64,000 nt of DNA from Rhizophagus clarus (taxonomy: Eukaryota; Glomeromycota; Glomeromycetes; Glomerales; Glomeraceae): the NCBI GenBank assembly GCA_015698045.1, contig BLAL01000065.1, positions 1 to 64,000 of the forward strand, in the 5' to 3' direction. Shown one piece after another: positions 23,190 to 33,368 of the stretch; the first letter of the stretch is position 1, and each line of letters begins with the position of its first letter. Below the pieces are notes generated by a model. That model was not told the DNA's origin, ran no database searches, and saw only the letters and a list, made by a program, of their open reading frames with translations. A program made the position numbers and the translations under genes.

Positions 23190-23916
23190 ACATTTTTTTA
23201 AAAATTAATTATTGCTTTTAACGATAAAATGATATAGATTTGTTATATTAACGATATCAAATTAATATTGATTCAATATTTATAAAATGATATTATATCG
23301 ATATCGTATTTGTTTAAATAAATATTAAAATGATATTATATCGATATCATATTTGTTTCACATTTTTCGTTATTGTTTAACTATATCAAAATAATGTCAA
23401 TTCGTTATATTGCCTATATCGAAATGATGTTGATTTGATATTTATAAGATGATGTTTTTACGATGTCATATTGATACTGAATATATGTCGATACGATATC
23501 ATATCTATATCGTATTTGTTTCACATTTTTATTGTTGTTTAACTATATCAAAATAATGTCGATTCGTTAAATATTCAATATTGAATTAATGTCGATTTGA
23601 CATTTATAAGATGATGTTTTTACGATGTCGTATTGATACTGAATACATGTTGATACAATATCATATTGATAACGTATTTGTTCACATTTTTTTAAAAAAA
23701 TCATCGTTGTTATAACAATATTAGTATGATATTGATTCGATATTTCTTTAAGTAAATATCTTTACAATATCATTTTGATATATCGAATAAATAATATACC
23801 GATATCATTGCGATATTATAATGATATCATTTGCAAATCGATATCATTACGATGTATATTTAATATCATTACTATATCAATTCATCATCATTTAGAATTT
23901 TTAAGTTTCTGTAAAG
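23190..23916. repeat. right subterminal GATATC array of copy A
   Basis: Dense GATATC, ATATCG and GATATT words, including repeats of AATAATGTCGATTCGTTA- and TTTATAAGATGATGTTTTTA-like segments. It mirrors the left end of the element and ends in the TIR GTTTCTGTAAAG. Confidence 0.85.
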
Positions 23917-24125
23917 TACTAACAATACTATCTACGTTTCCTTTATTTCTTTTTACTTGTACTTTAATACTAACACAGGTCGAATGAAAAAAAATCAGAA
24001 TTTGCTTTATTTTAATATGCTCTTGCCGATTTTTATGTAATTCTGCCGATTTTTATATAATTCTGCTAATTTTTATATAACTCTGCCGATTTTTCAATCA
24101 AAAATGATCGTCTTTAATTGGCTGA

Positions 24126-24292
24126 CTATATGGGGTCTTTGCAATAGAAAGGTACGAAACTCAAAAAAAAATAAAAATTTAATTAATATTAAATTTACAC
24201 TTATTTTAGTATAAAAAACATAATTAGCATATAAAATAAATTTAAAAATTTTTTTGAGTTTCGTACCTTTCTATTGCAAAGACCCCATATAA
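24126..24292. mobile_element. short palindromic MITE with TA ends
   Basis: The two ends, TATATGGGGTCTTTGCAATA and its exact reverse complement, begin an inverted repeat that stays perfect for about 40 bp per arm (24127-24168 and 24250-24291). A ~80-bp AT loop lies between. TA at both borders fits a Tc1/mariner-type non-autonomous element. The lack of arm mismatches suggests recent insertion or a strong hairpin under gene conversion. Confidence 0.85.
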
Positions 24293-24759
24293 TTACATCA
24301 TTTGTTTATTGATTTATTGATAATTTTTTTTTATTTTTGCTTATTACGTTTCATTTTTTTCCTTCTGCTCATTTACAAATAAAAAAAAGCAACTGTTAGA
24401 ATGTATTTCTTTAAATAAAAAAACAAACAAACAAAAAGTTGGTACACACCAGTTATCCAAAGAAGCCGTATTTTTTTTATTTAATCTAAAAAAACGATTT
24501 TTTTTTTTATTTAACATAAAAATGAATTTTTTTTTAACTTTATTTAATTTAAAAAACAAATTTTTTTTTATTTAATTTTAAAAGAAATTTTTTAGCTTTA
24601 TTGTAAAAATGGCGAGTTTTGTTAAAGAAACATTCTAATGTTTCTTTCTTTTCTCCATTTTTATAGAATGCAGCCTTGAAGATTTCGGAAAGGTGAATTG
24701 ACAATAGGTTTTATTATTAATGGTTTTAGAAACGTACCAATATCTCTTTTTTCTCTCCT

Positions 24760-26050
24760 TAGATGATGGGCGTAATTAATGTAAGTTTCGAAATTTCATT
24801 TTCGAAACTTTATTTTTTCTTTTTTTTTTTAGGAAACGTTTACTAACGTTTCCATCTTTTTTTTTTTGTAGCTTCTGGTCTTCGATTCTTGGACGATGGC
24901 CGTAATGAATGTAAGTTTCGAAATTTTTGAAACTTTTTTTTTCTTTGTTTTTTTTTAGGAGACGTTTTTACTAACGTTTCCATCTTTTTTTTATAGCTTC
25001 TGGTCTTCAATTCTGGACGATAGCCGTGGGTGTAATGAATGTAAGTTTCAAAATTTTTGAAACTTTTTTCTTTTTTTTTTAGGAAACGTTTTACTAACGT
25101 TTCCGTCTTTTTTTTGTAGCTTCCGGTCTTCGATTCTTGGACGATGGCCGTGAGCGTAATGAATGTAAGTTTCGAAATTTTGAAACTTTTTTTTTCTTTG
25201 TTTTTTTTTAGGAAACGTTTTACTAACGTTTTCTGTCTTTTTTTTTTGTAGCTTCTGATCTTTGATTCTTGAACGATGGCCGTGGGCGTAATGAATGTAA
25301 GTTTCGAAATTTTCGAAACTTTTTTTTTCTTTGTTTTTTTTAGGAGACGTTTTTACTAACGTTTCCATCTTTTTTTTTTAGTAGGTTCTGGTCTTCGATT
25401 CTTGGATGATGGCCGTGGGCGTAATGAATGTAAGTTTCAAAATTTTCGAAACTTTATTTTTTCTTTTTTTTTAGGAAACGTTTTACTAACATTTCTGTCT
25501 TTTTTTTTTTGTAGCTTCGTGTCTTCGATTCTTGGACGATGGCCGTGAGTGTAATGAATGTAAGTTTCGAAATTTTTGAAACTTTATTTTTTCTTTATTT
25601 TTTTTAGGAGACGTTTTTACTAATGTTTCCATCTTTTTTTTTTAGTAGGTTCTGGTTTTCGATTCTTGGACGATGGCCATGGGCGTAATGAATGTAAGTT
25701 TTGAAATTTTTGAAACTTTATTTTTTCTTTTTTTTTTTAGGAAACATTTTACTAACGTTTCCATCTTTTTTTTTTTGTAGCTTCCGGTCTTCGATTCTTG
25801 GACGATGGCCGTGGGCGTAATGAATGTAAGTTTTGAAATTTTAGAAACTTTTTTTCCTTAGTTTTTTTAGAAGACGTTTTTACTAACATTTCCATCTTTT
25901 TTTTTGTAGCTTCCGGTTTTCGATTCTTGGACGATGGCCGTGGGTGTAATGAATGTAAGTTTCGAAATTTTTGAAACTTTATTTTTTCTTTTTTTTTAGG
26001 AAACGTTTTATTAACGAATCCATCTTTTTTTTGCAGGTTCCGATCGAACG
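24760..26050 (+). repeat. ~130-bp tandem array built like exon-intron units
   Basis: Ten units start with GTAATGAATGTAAGTTT-like sequence at 24772, 24902, 25032, 25156, 25288, 25421, 25551, 25685, 25817 and 25946. Each unit has GTAAGT, a pyrimidine tract, TTTTTAG, then TTTTACTAACG followed by a second pyrimidine tract and GTAG or TAG, then a ~45-bp block (TTCGATTCTTGGACGATGGC and following) up to the next GTAAGT. So each unit carries a consensus 5' splice site, a perfect TACTAAC branch-point word, a polypyrimidine tract and a 3' AG in correct order. The 45-bp block, a multiple of three, is open in two frames. Whether it is transcribed is unknown. Confidence 0.85.
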
Positions 26051-26079
26051 TTTTTAGTAATTGGGCTTCTTTACAAGTA

Positions 26080-27880
26080 TGTTTCTTTTTATTTCATTTT
26101 ATTTTTTTTATGATCGATTACATTTCGTTATTTACTAACTTTTCTTTCATTTTTTCTTTTATCCCCTGTGTTTCTTTTCGTTTGTTTTCCATTCTTTTCG
26201 TCTCCCTTCAATTATTTTTGTATATTCACATTTCTCTTTCATTTCTTCCTCTTTTTTTTCTTTTTTTTTTACGTTTTTCCTTCTATTTTTTTTTCGACTA
26301 TTACGTTTAACCCTCCTTTTCATTTCATCACTTTACATTTGCCCTCATTTTTGCTTTATTCCTTTACGTTTCATCTCCTTTTCATTCGTCTCTTTACGTT
26401 CCTCCTCTTTTCATTTTATTTTTTATATTTTCCCTCCTTTCATTTCACCCTTTACGCTTCTCCCTTCTTTTCATTTCGTTCCTTTTCCTTTTCGTTTCAT
26501 TTCCTATTTTTTGACATTTCTTTCCTTTCTTTTTGTTCCTTTACGTTTCCTCCTTCTTTCTTTTCGTCCCTTTACGTTTCCCTTCTTTTCTTTCCGTTTC
26601 TTTATGTTTTCCTACTATTCTTTTCATTTATTTTCACTTCTCCCTCCATTCTTTTCTTTTCACTCACCTTTCGGTTTACTTTGTTTCTTTTGTTTCCTTT
26701 TGTTTCTTTTCACTTCTCTTCATTCCTTTACGTTTCCCCTTCTTTCTTTTCGTTCCTTTACATTTCCCTTCGTTTCTTTATGTTTTCCTACTATTTATTT
26801 TGTTTATTTTCACTTCCCCCTTCATTCTTTTCTTTTCACCCACCTTTCAGTTTATTTTGTCTCTTTTGTTTCTTTTTGTTTCTTTTCACTTCTCTTCATT
26901 CTTTTCATTTATCCTTCAATTCTTTTGTATATTCACATTTCTCTTTCATTTCTTCATGTTTCCTCTATTTTTTCTTTTTTTACGTTTTGCCTTCCATTTT
27001 TTTCGTTCTATTACGTTTCACTCCTTTTTGTTTCATCACTTTATGTTTCCCCTTCTTTTCGTTTTGTTCCTTTGCATTTCCTCCTTTTTTTTTGTTCTTT
27101 TACATTTCTTTCCTTTCTTTTTGTTCCTTTACGTTTCTCCTTCATTCCTTTACGTTTCCCCTTCTTTCTTTTCGTTTCTTTACATTTCCCTTCGTTTCTT
27201 TATGTTTTCCTACTATTTATTTTGTTTATTTTCACTTCCCCCTTCATTCTTTTCTTTTCACCCACCTTTCGGTTTATTTTGTTTCTTTTGTTTCTTTTTG
27301 TTTCTTTTCACTTCTCTTCATTCTTTTCATCTCCCCTTCAATTCTTTTGTATATTCACATTTCTTTTTCATTTCTTCATGTTTCCTCTATTTTTTCTTTT
27401 TTTACGTTTTGCCTTCCATTTTTTTCGTTCTATTACGTTTCACTCTCCTTTTTGTTTCATCACTTTATGTTTCCCCTTCTTTTCGTTTTGTTCCTTTGCA
27501 TTTTCTCCTTTTTTTTTGTTCTTCGACATTTCCTTCCTTTCTTTTTGTTCCTTTACGTTTCCCCTCCTTTTTTTTCGCTCCTTTATATCTCCCTTCTCTC
27601 TTTTCGTTTCTTTATGTTTTCCTACTATTCTTTTTGTTTTTTTTTATATTACACTATCCTTTTTTCTTACATTTCCTTCTTCATTCCTTTCATTTTCTTT
27701 ACCTTTGTATTCTTTTCGTTTTTTTTTGTTTCCCCTTACTTCTTTTCATTTCCCTCCATTTCTTTTATTTCACTTTTTTTCTTTATTGTTATTCTTATTT
27801 TTTAACACATTTCTTTACTTTGATTCATTTTTTTACTTTCATTATAGATTTCTTTTTTTTAGATTAATTTCCTATTAAAA
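26080..27880. repeat. 1.8-kb polypyrimidine tract
   Basis: The plus strand is almost only T and C, made of words like TTTACGTTTCCC, CTTCTTTTCGTTCC and TTTTCACTTC, with internal duplications of a few hundred bases (compare 26,590-26,930 with 27,160-27,350). Three long overlapping frames here (up to 545 codons) contain little but F, S, L, P and V and exist only because pyrimidine-only DNA has no stop codons. They are not genes. Such tracts can form triplex DNA. Confidence 0.9.
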
Positions 27881-27984
27881 TAAATTCTTATTAATAAAAC
27901 ATGTAAATTTTTAAATTAAACTACTTTGAATAAAATTTTTTGAGAAAAAATAAATTTTTGCATGTGTCGTACTTCATAAATATA

Positions 27985-28105
27985 AAGAAAATAAATTGGT
28001 TGAATTTGCATGCACTATTTAAAATCAGAGTGCTAATTTGCATGCACTATTTAAAAATCGGAGTGCCAATTTGCATGCACTATTTAAAAATCGGAATGCC
28101 GATTT
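27985..28105. repeat. 32-bp tandem repeat, three copies
   Basis: AATTTGCATGCACTATTTAA followed by AAATCGGAGTGCC occurs three times in a row with one- or two-base changes. The unit includes the palindrome TTGCATGCA. It lies in the subterminal part of the TIR element ending at 28,250. Confidence 0.85.
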
Positions 28106-28499
28106 TTTGTGACTAATCGGCAATGCCGTTTGTTACCTTTTCGCGCCAAAAAATCAGCAAAAATTTGCAACAAATCGGACAAAAATATCCAAAAATCAGA
28201 CAAAAATCAGACTGCCGATTTTTGGTAATTTTTTTTTATTTGACCTGTGTAATGATAATATCCATGTTTCTTTTACTCCTTTTACTGTTTCTTTAACTCT
28301 TTTTACCTTAATACTAACAATACTAAAAATATTTCTTTTATCTTTATATCTAATACCAACGTTACTATAGCTGTTTTTCTTCTTTTTACATCTAATTGTA
28401 TCGGTACTCTTTCTTTTTTTACTTTTATATATTCTGTATATAGTAATAAATACTTGTAATTTTTATAATTTAATTCATATTATATCTAATAAAATATAC

Positions 28500-28920
28500 A
28501 TTATATAAACTTATAGTATAAAAATGAATTTTGAAATATTACAAAATATTTATGTAAAATTACAAATCATCAAAATATTTTAAAAAGTTGCGAAATATTA
28601 CGCAATAAAATTACACAATATTACAAACCGTAAAATTACGAAACTTTGCATATCGTAATATTTCGAAATATTTTAAAAAGTTATAAAATATTATGCTTAC
28701 GCAAACTTACGGCAGGTCTAGAAACTTATGAAATATTATGTAAAATTACAAAATATTGTGAATGCGTAAAATTATGAAATATTATGAACTGTAAAATTAC
28801 GAAACTTTGCATATCATAATATTTCAAAATATTTTAAAAAGTTACGAAATATTACTCTTCTGCAAATTTGCGGTGGGTCTGAAAACTTACAAAATATTAC
28901 GATGCATAATCTTGCGCAAC
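28500..28920. repeat. two-copy ~180-bp direct repeat
   Basis: A segment with AAAATTACGAAACTTTGCATAT, ATATTTTAAAAAGTTA, and GCAGGTCTAGAAACTTA or its variant GTGGGTCTGAAAACTTA appears twice (about 28,560-28,720 and 28,740-28,890). Non-coding and made mostly of TTACGAAATATT words. From 28,250 to 28,500 nothing else is seen. Confidence 0.65.
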
Positions 28921-29459
28921 TTTTTGCACTATAAAATTTTCTGATGGCATATGATATAGGATTATTATATCATATGGCTTTAGTATATACTTTCACTACT
29001 TTTTAAACAAAAAAAAAAGTTATATTATATTTATATAATTTTATATTTTTATTTTTATTTTTATTTAAACAATTGTCATCCAACTGAAATACAAAAAGTA
29101 AAACAGATTCAAACAATACAAAGGAAAATCTAAGTAAACATTGATAGTCAGTTAAACCGTTGAACTTAAATAATTAAGAAACATATATAGTTATCGTGAG
29201 TATTTCTGGCAAAAGTTAAAGCTAAGCTAAAACAAGCGACGCCACTCTGCAAAAAAACAATCTATAGCTCTCAAATATAAATTGTAATCACCTCTACCAA
29301 GAGGCCTCAACACCTTATTTCAACAAAATCCCATAGAAGTTCTTTGCTTGGCAGACTTACTCAAACAAAAGAACTAAAAAACAAAAATAAAAAAAGAAAA
29401 GAAAAGAAATAACACTATTCTACTAAAATAGAAACATTAAGAAATTAAAGCTAGCAAAA

Positions 29460-30978
29460 GTTTAACAATATTCATTTTATCATTAAACTTGCTACTCGAA
29501 GACTTCTTTTTCTTATTGCCTTTCGACTTTTTGGAAGACTTTGCTGGGTCCTTGGTAGGTTTTGAATTAGTAGAGTGAGCTTTAGGAGAACCAGAATTCT
29601 ATTTGTTAGAATTCTTCGTAGGCTTCTTGTTTTTGTTCTAAAAGGAAATAGGAGAAGCACACTATGGGAAAAAGTGATCTGTACCATTGTGATTGAAATT
29701 GAAAGATGTCTTTTGACAAGATTCTACATCCTGATATTTTTCAAAATACGCCACAATCTGAGATTTCCCTCCAGAATTAAAATGCTTGAGAGCTTTAATC
29801 GGATAATGAGAAAAAATAGTTGAAGGTTTAGTATGGTCCCATAATTGCCAACAATTACTATCTTGAGATAGGTCATTGAGGTATAAACGGAACTGTTCTC
29901 GTCACTTTCTTTATTGTAAAGACCAGTATCCTGGGAACTTTCGTACTGCTTGGTCGCCTAAAGAGTATTGCCATATACCCTAATCGAAAGATGCCAATGA
30001 AAAGGTTAAGAAACAAATCTTTATGCGCAATGTTTGATACTTGTGTTGACGCTTTGTCATCATGGATATAACATCACCCCATGCTTTAAGTTTGGCAATT
30101 ATTTTTGCATGAGACCAACCTGCAGGAACGTCATATAAAATATCCCTAACGTTGTTCATTTTGTCGTCAAGGATAATTTGGTTGATGTATACTTTTTCAA
30201 TAGACTTGGATGCTGCCTTTTTTGACTTATTTGGTTTAGCATCTTGTGTACCATTGGAAGGAAGTGGTAGTACAGTATCAGCATCAGGAAAAATTAGCAT
30301 GGCGTCAGGACTAACTGGCAGATTTTGAAGAGATTGTTGATCAGCAGATACTGATTTGAAAATAGTCTATTGTGTATTCTGGTGCGGGATATCAGAATTA
30401 ATCAGATTCTGATCTACACGTGATATTTCATGTTCAACTGTATCTCCCACTTTCTTCTCAAGAAGGGAAAATATTTCAGCGAAAGAGTCCTGGCTGGTGA
30501 GTACACTAGAGTACACTCTTAGGGCCGTATGAACTATCAAGGAAATTAAGGTATTAGGAATATTGGTTTCTTGTGCAAGAGATTTATACTGTACAGACTC
30601 AGCGTCAGGACCAAAAATTCGTATTAGCCATTTGTCTTGTTCGTTAACGTCCTGAAAAGTAACACCTTGAAAATTTTCTTTAAGTATCGACAAAACTTGA
30701 GTTTCAAAAGAGTGTAATAATGCCTGTATATAAATGTGTTTTACTTCATCCTGTGTTTGGGGTTGTTTTTGTTTTGATGTCGAAGTTTGTGGTATGGGTA
30801 GTTGTTTATGTTGTTGTTTCTTAGCTTTCTTTCGCAGCTTTTTCTTTTGATTTTTTGTCAAAACTGGCTGGAAAGTATCATCTAATATTTTTTTACCTTC
30901 ATCAGAAGAGTCGTTATAGTCAGTAGAACTATATGCAGATTCGTGAGGACGGTGTTTAGTAAACTCTATAGCCTTCAT
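29460..30978 (-). pseudogene. second LINE ORF1-like relic
   Basis: The natural start is ATG 30978 (MKAIEFTKHRPHESAYSS). A 5' leader begins with an ACTCTTTCCCATTCTG-like sequence resembling the 5' end of the 4.8-kb retroposon. The protein has a Lys-rich stretch KKKLRKKAKKQQHK, then NVRDILYDVPAGWSHAKII and LKAWGDVISMMTKRQHKYQT (RRM-like, homologous to the copy at 5.1-6.6 kb), then a block with VAYFEKYQD and a Ser/Lys-rich tail. A TAG-type stop at about 30367, further frameshifts near 30,000 and stops beyond show it is dead. The 3' end lies near 29,040 at an A/T-rich tail; no clean poly(A) or TSD is visible, so this is older than the first copy. Confidence 0.6.
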
Positions 30979-31079
30979 TGTATTTAAAAATAAAAAATAA
31001 ATTTTTAATTTTTTGGTTTTGAACAGAATGGGAAAGAGTTTTTTTGCTAATATTTTATATAACAATCACTGCGCATGTA

Positions 31080-33360
31080 ACATGTAGATCATTTTCATAT
31101 TAAAAGAAATTTGTGTAACTATAATCGAGTTACTTCATTTTATAATTAACCATCAATTTTAATATGCAACTCCTATACAAATTAAGTAATATCATAGATT
31201 GTCATGTGCTTTATCAGTTTTTAAAACTAATTTTCCATTTTTACAATTATTTTTTTTTCTTTGCATATACGTGAAATTTATGTTTAAAAACTACTATTTT
31301 TTGAGATCTTTATAAAAGTATGGATAAACACATAATGTTAATAGCAAAAATATATGTAAATTTGCACGAGGAAAAAGATTTTCTAAGGTTATAAGGGCAG
31401 TTTTTCAATTAGTTTTTGTATAAATACGAAAAAACTGTTTTTTTGAAAAAAAAAAAGATTTTTTATGTCATAAAATTTTAAAAAGAAATTTTTAATTAAT
31501 AATAAATATCTCATTTTTAGCCATAAATTTACAAAAAAAACAACTTTTATTAAGGTAATAGTGCTGGTTATCCAACTAGATTTTTAGTTATTATTGAATC
31601 TATTAATATTTTTCTGTTTATTAATATGAAATAATGACAAATTTTTATTTATCATTAGTAAACAAGAGGAGAATAACATTATTAAGCTCATTTTTGGGTA
31701 ATATATTTATTTTTAACTAAAAAATAATACAAAATTTTCATTGTTTTTAACCAATTTATTTCTGTCTAATCATATTTAAATATTAGATTTTTATTGTAAA
31801 AAAGATATTTTTTAATATTTAATTGTTCTTGAAATTAATAGGTAGTTTATTTTACAGTTAAAACAACTAAAATAATAAAGAAATTTTATAATTTAATTAT
31901 ATAAATAAAATAAAAAGCAAAAAAATTTTTTTTGATAAGTTTAAATTATATTTATTGTATTAAAAAATTATTTAGATTTATGTATTTTAACTTTTTACCT
32001 GTTATATAATGATATAAAATATTTTCTATTTTAATTTAAATTTTTATAATACTCGTTATGGTTGACAAATGACAAGTTTTTTGCATTAATTTTTTATTTT
32101 TAATGAAAAAAATACATCAACTTCTAACTAAGATCCAACTTGAAAAACAAAATGTATTTGAAGAAATTTTTTAATAAACACTTAGGGGCCATTTAGAAGT
32201 TTTATTTTCCATATTTAGTTTGAGAGTTATTTTGTATAAATGAAGTGTTATATTTGGCCTGAAATTTTCAATTTTAACCAAATTTAGGCCAGAATTACGA
32301 TTTTAGCCAGAATTAAGAAAATTTCAGCCAGAATTATAAATTCAAAAATTGTTAATTTAACCAATTAAATAAATTTTGGTTGATTTTAAACTTTACATAT
32401 GTGTTATATGTTGGAAGAGGATGCTGTGCCAAAAATTTTATTATGTTAACTATAATAAAGCAAATTAGGGGGTTACATGCACAGTGATTGATAATTTTAT
32501 ATTATTATATACTTTTCATAATACTTTATTTCTTTTTCTTTTTAATTGATTTATGTATTATCTTATTTTTTTCAAAGCTATTAACTATTGTTCATTATAT
32601 TTTAGTATTTTTCTTTTTTTTTAGGTCATATATATCTTCTTTTATTTGTATAATTAAAGTTTAATTATAATTTATATATTTATGTGATATTAATTTTTTT
32701 TTTAAATCTTATTTCTTAATACCCTTTGTATACTTCCATAATCCTATTTTACTATTATTTTACAATATAATTGACAAATAATATTGTAAAATTCATTAGT
32801 AAATACTTTTAAATATGAAGTGGCAACTGTTAATGCTATTTTTTTATAATACTTTTAAATTTTTTATATTTTCCTTTTAGAAAAAAATTCTTAATAATAA
32901 ATGAATAAAAAGAATAAATGGTTTATAGTTAATACTTATTGTATATCTAAAAAAGTTTCTATTTTATGAATGTAACTGTTATATAACTTTTTGATTAAGT
33001 TGAATTTGAACTTATTTTTCTTGTAACATAAAATTTGTAAATACTTGATCATATTTATATATAGTATTATTGACTATAATTATTTATTTATCTTTAAGTT
33101 GTTAGTAATAAATCATATGATTATCAACTTTATTTTCTATAAGACAGAATCTGCATTTTGCATTTCTATATAGATTATATCTTCTTTTTTTTATTATTTT
33201 CAAAGTTGGAAGCAAGTAAATTGTAAGTTTTAGATGTTTAATAAACCTATTATTTGTTGCTAATATTATATAGTTAAATCCTGTATTTTTTAAAAAAATG
33301 TCTATGAAACTTCTTCTTTTATTATAGAAGTTATATCTATAAAAATTGATTTATGTGTAT
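31080..33360. other. 2.3-kb AT-rich spacer, no gene seen
   Basis: No coding frame, tandem repeat or TIR pair that I can support. A few lines at 32,260-32,340 repeat an AATTTAGGCCAGAATTA-like word three times, which may be a small repeat. Its right end includes the left TSD of the hAT element (33361-33368). Confidence 0.5.
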
Positions 33361-33368
33361 AATTAAGA

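Larger units (their letters stand above)
10738..23916. mobile_element. giant Tnp2-like DNA transposon, copy A
   Basis: Left terminus CTTTGCTGAAACTTG (10738) and right terminus GTTTCTGTAAAG (ends 23916) are inverted relatives, each bordered by TA (10736-10737 and 23917-23918). Both ends carry 0.6-0.7 kb of GATATC-rich repeats. In between, in order, lie a leucine-zipper gene (minus), a trihelix/SANT-like gene (minus), an accessory gene (minus) and the Tnp2-like transposase (plus). The same ends, subterminal repeats, accessory gene and transposase occur in copy B at 39,013-59,127, so this is one element family. The transposase of this copy has stops and a frameshift and is probably inactive. Borders here are inferred from B. 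Confidence 0.82.
23973..28250. mobile_element. TIR element with subterminal TGCCGATTTTT repeats
   Basis: The left end ACACAGGTCGAATGAAAAAA and the inverted right end TTTTTTATTTGACCTGTGT match over about 22 bp with two or three differences. Near the left end (24,026-24,100) CTGCCGATTTTT-like words repeat four times in direct order, and the right end (28,060-28,230) has the same word in both orientations. Such subterminal repeats are usual in CACTA-type and related DNA elements. No transposase gene is present. The interior holds a palindromic MITE, a 130-bp intron-like array and a 1.8-kb pyrimidine tract. TSD not clear. It starts 55 bp from the right end of copy A. Confidence 0.6.

Noticed and set aside
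25048..25368. 106-codon minus-strand repeat protein in the 130-bp array
   Set aside because: It reads the pyrimidine tracts as Lys-rich codons and is not kept across the array; the splice-signal order on the plus strand is the stronger pattern.
26110..27880. Three long overlapping plus-strand frames of 444-545 codons
   Set aside because: They lie in a pyrimidine-only tract where stop codons cannot occur; composition is almost only F, S, L, P, V, with all three frames open.
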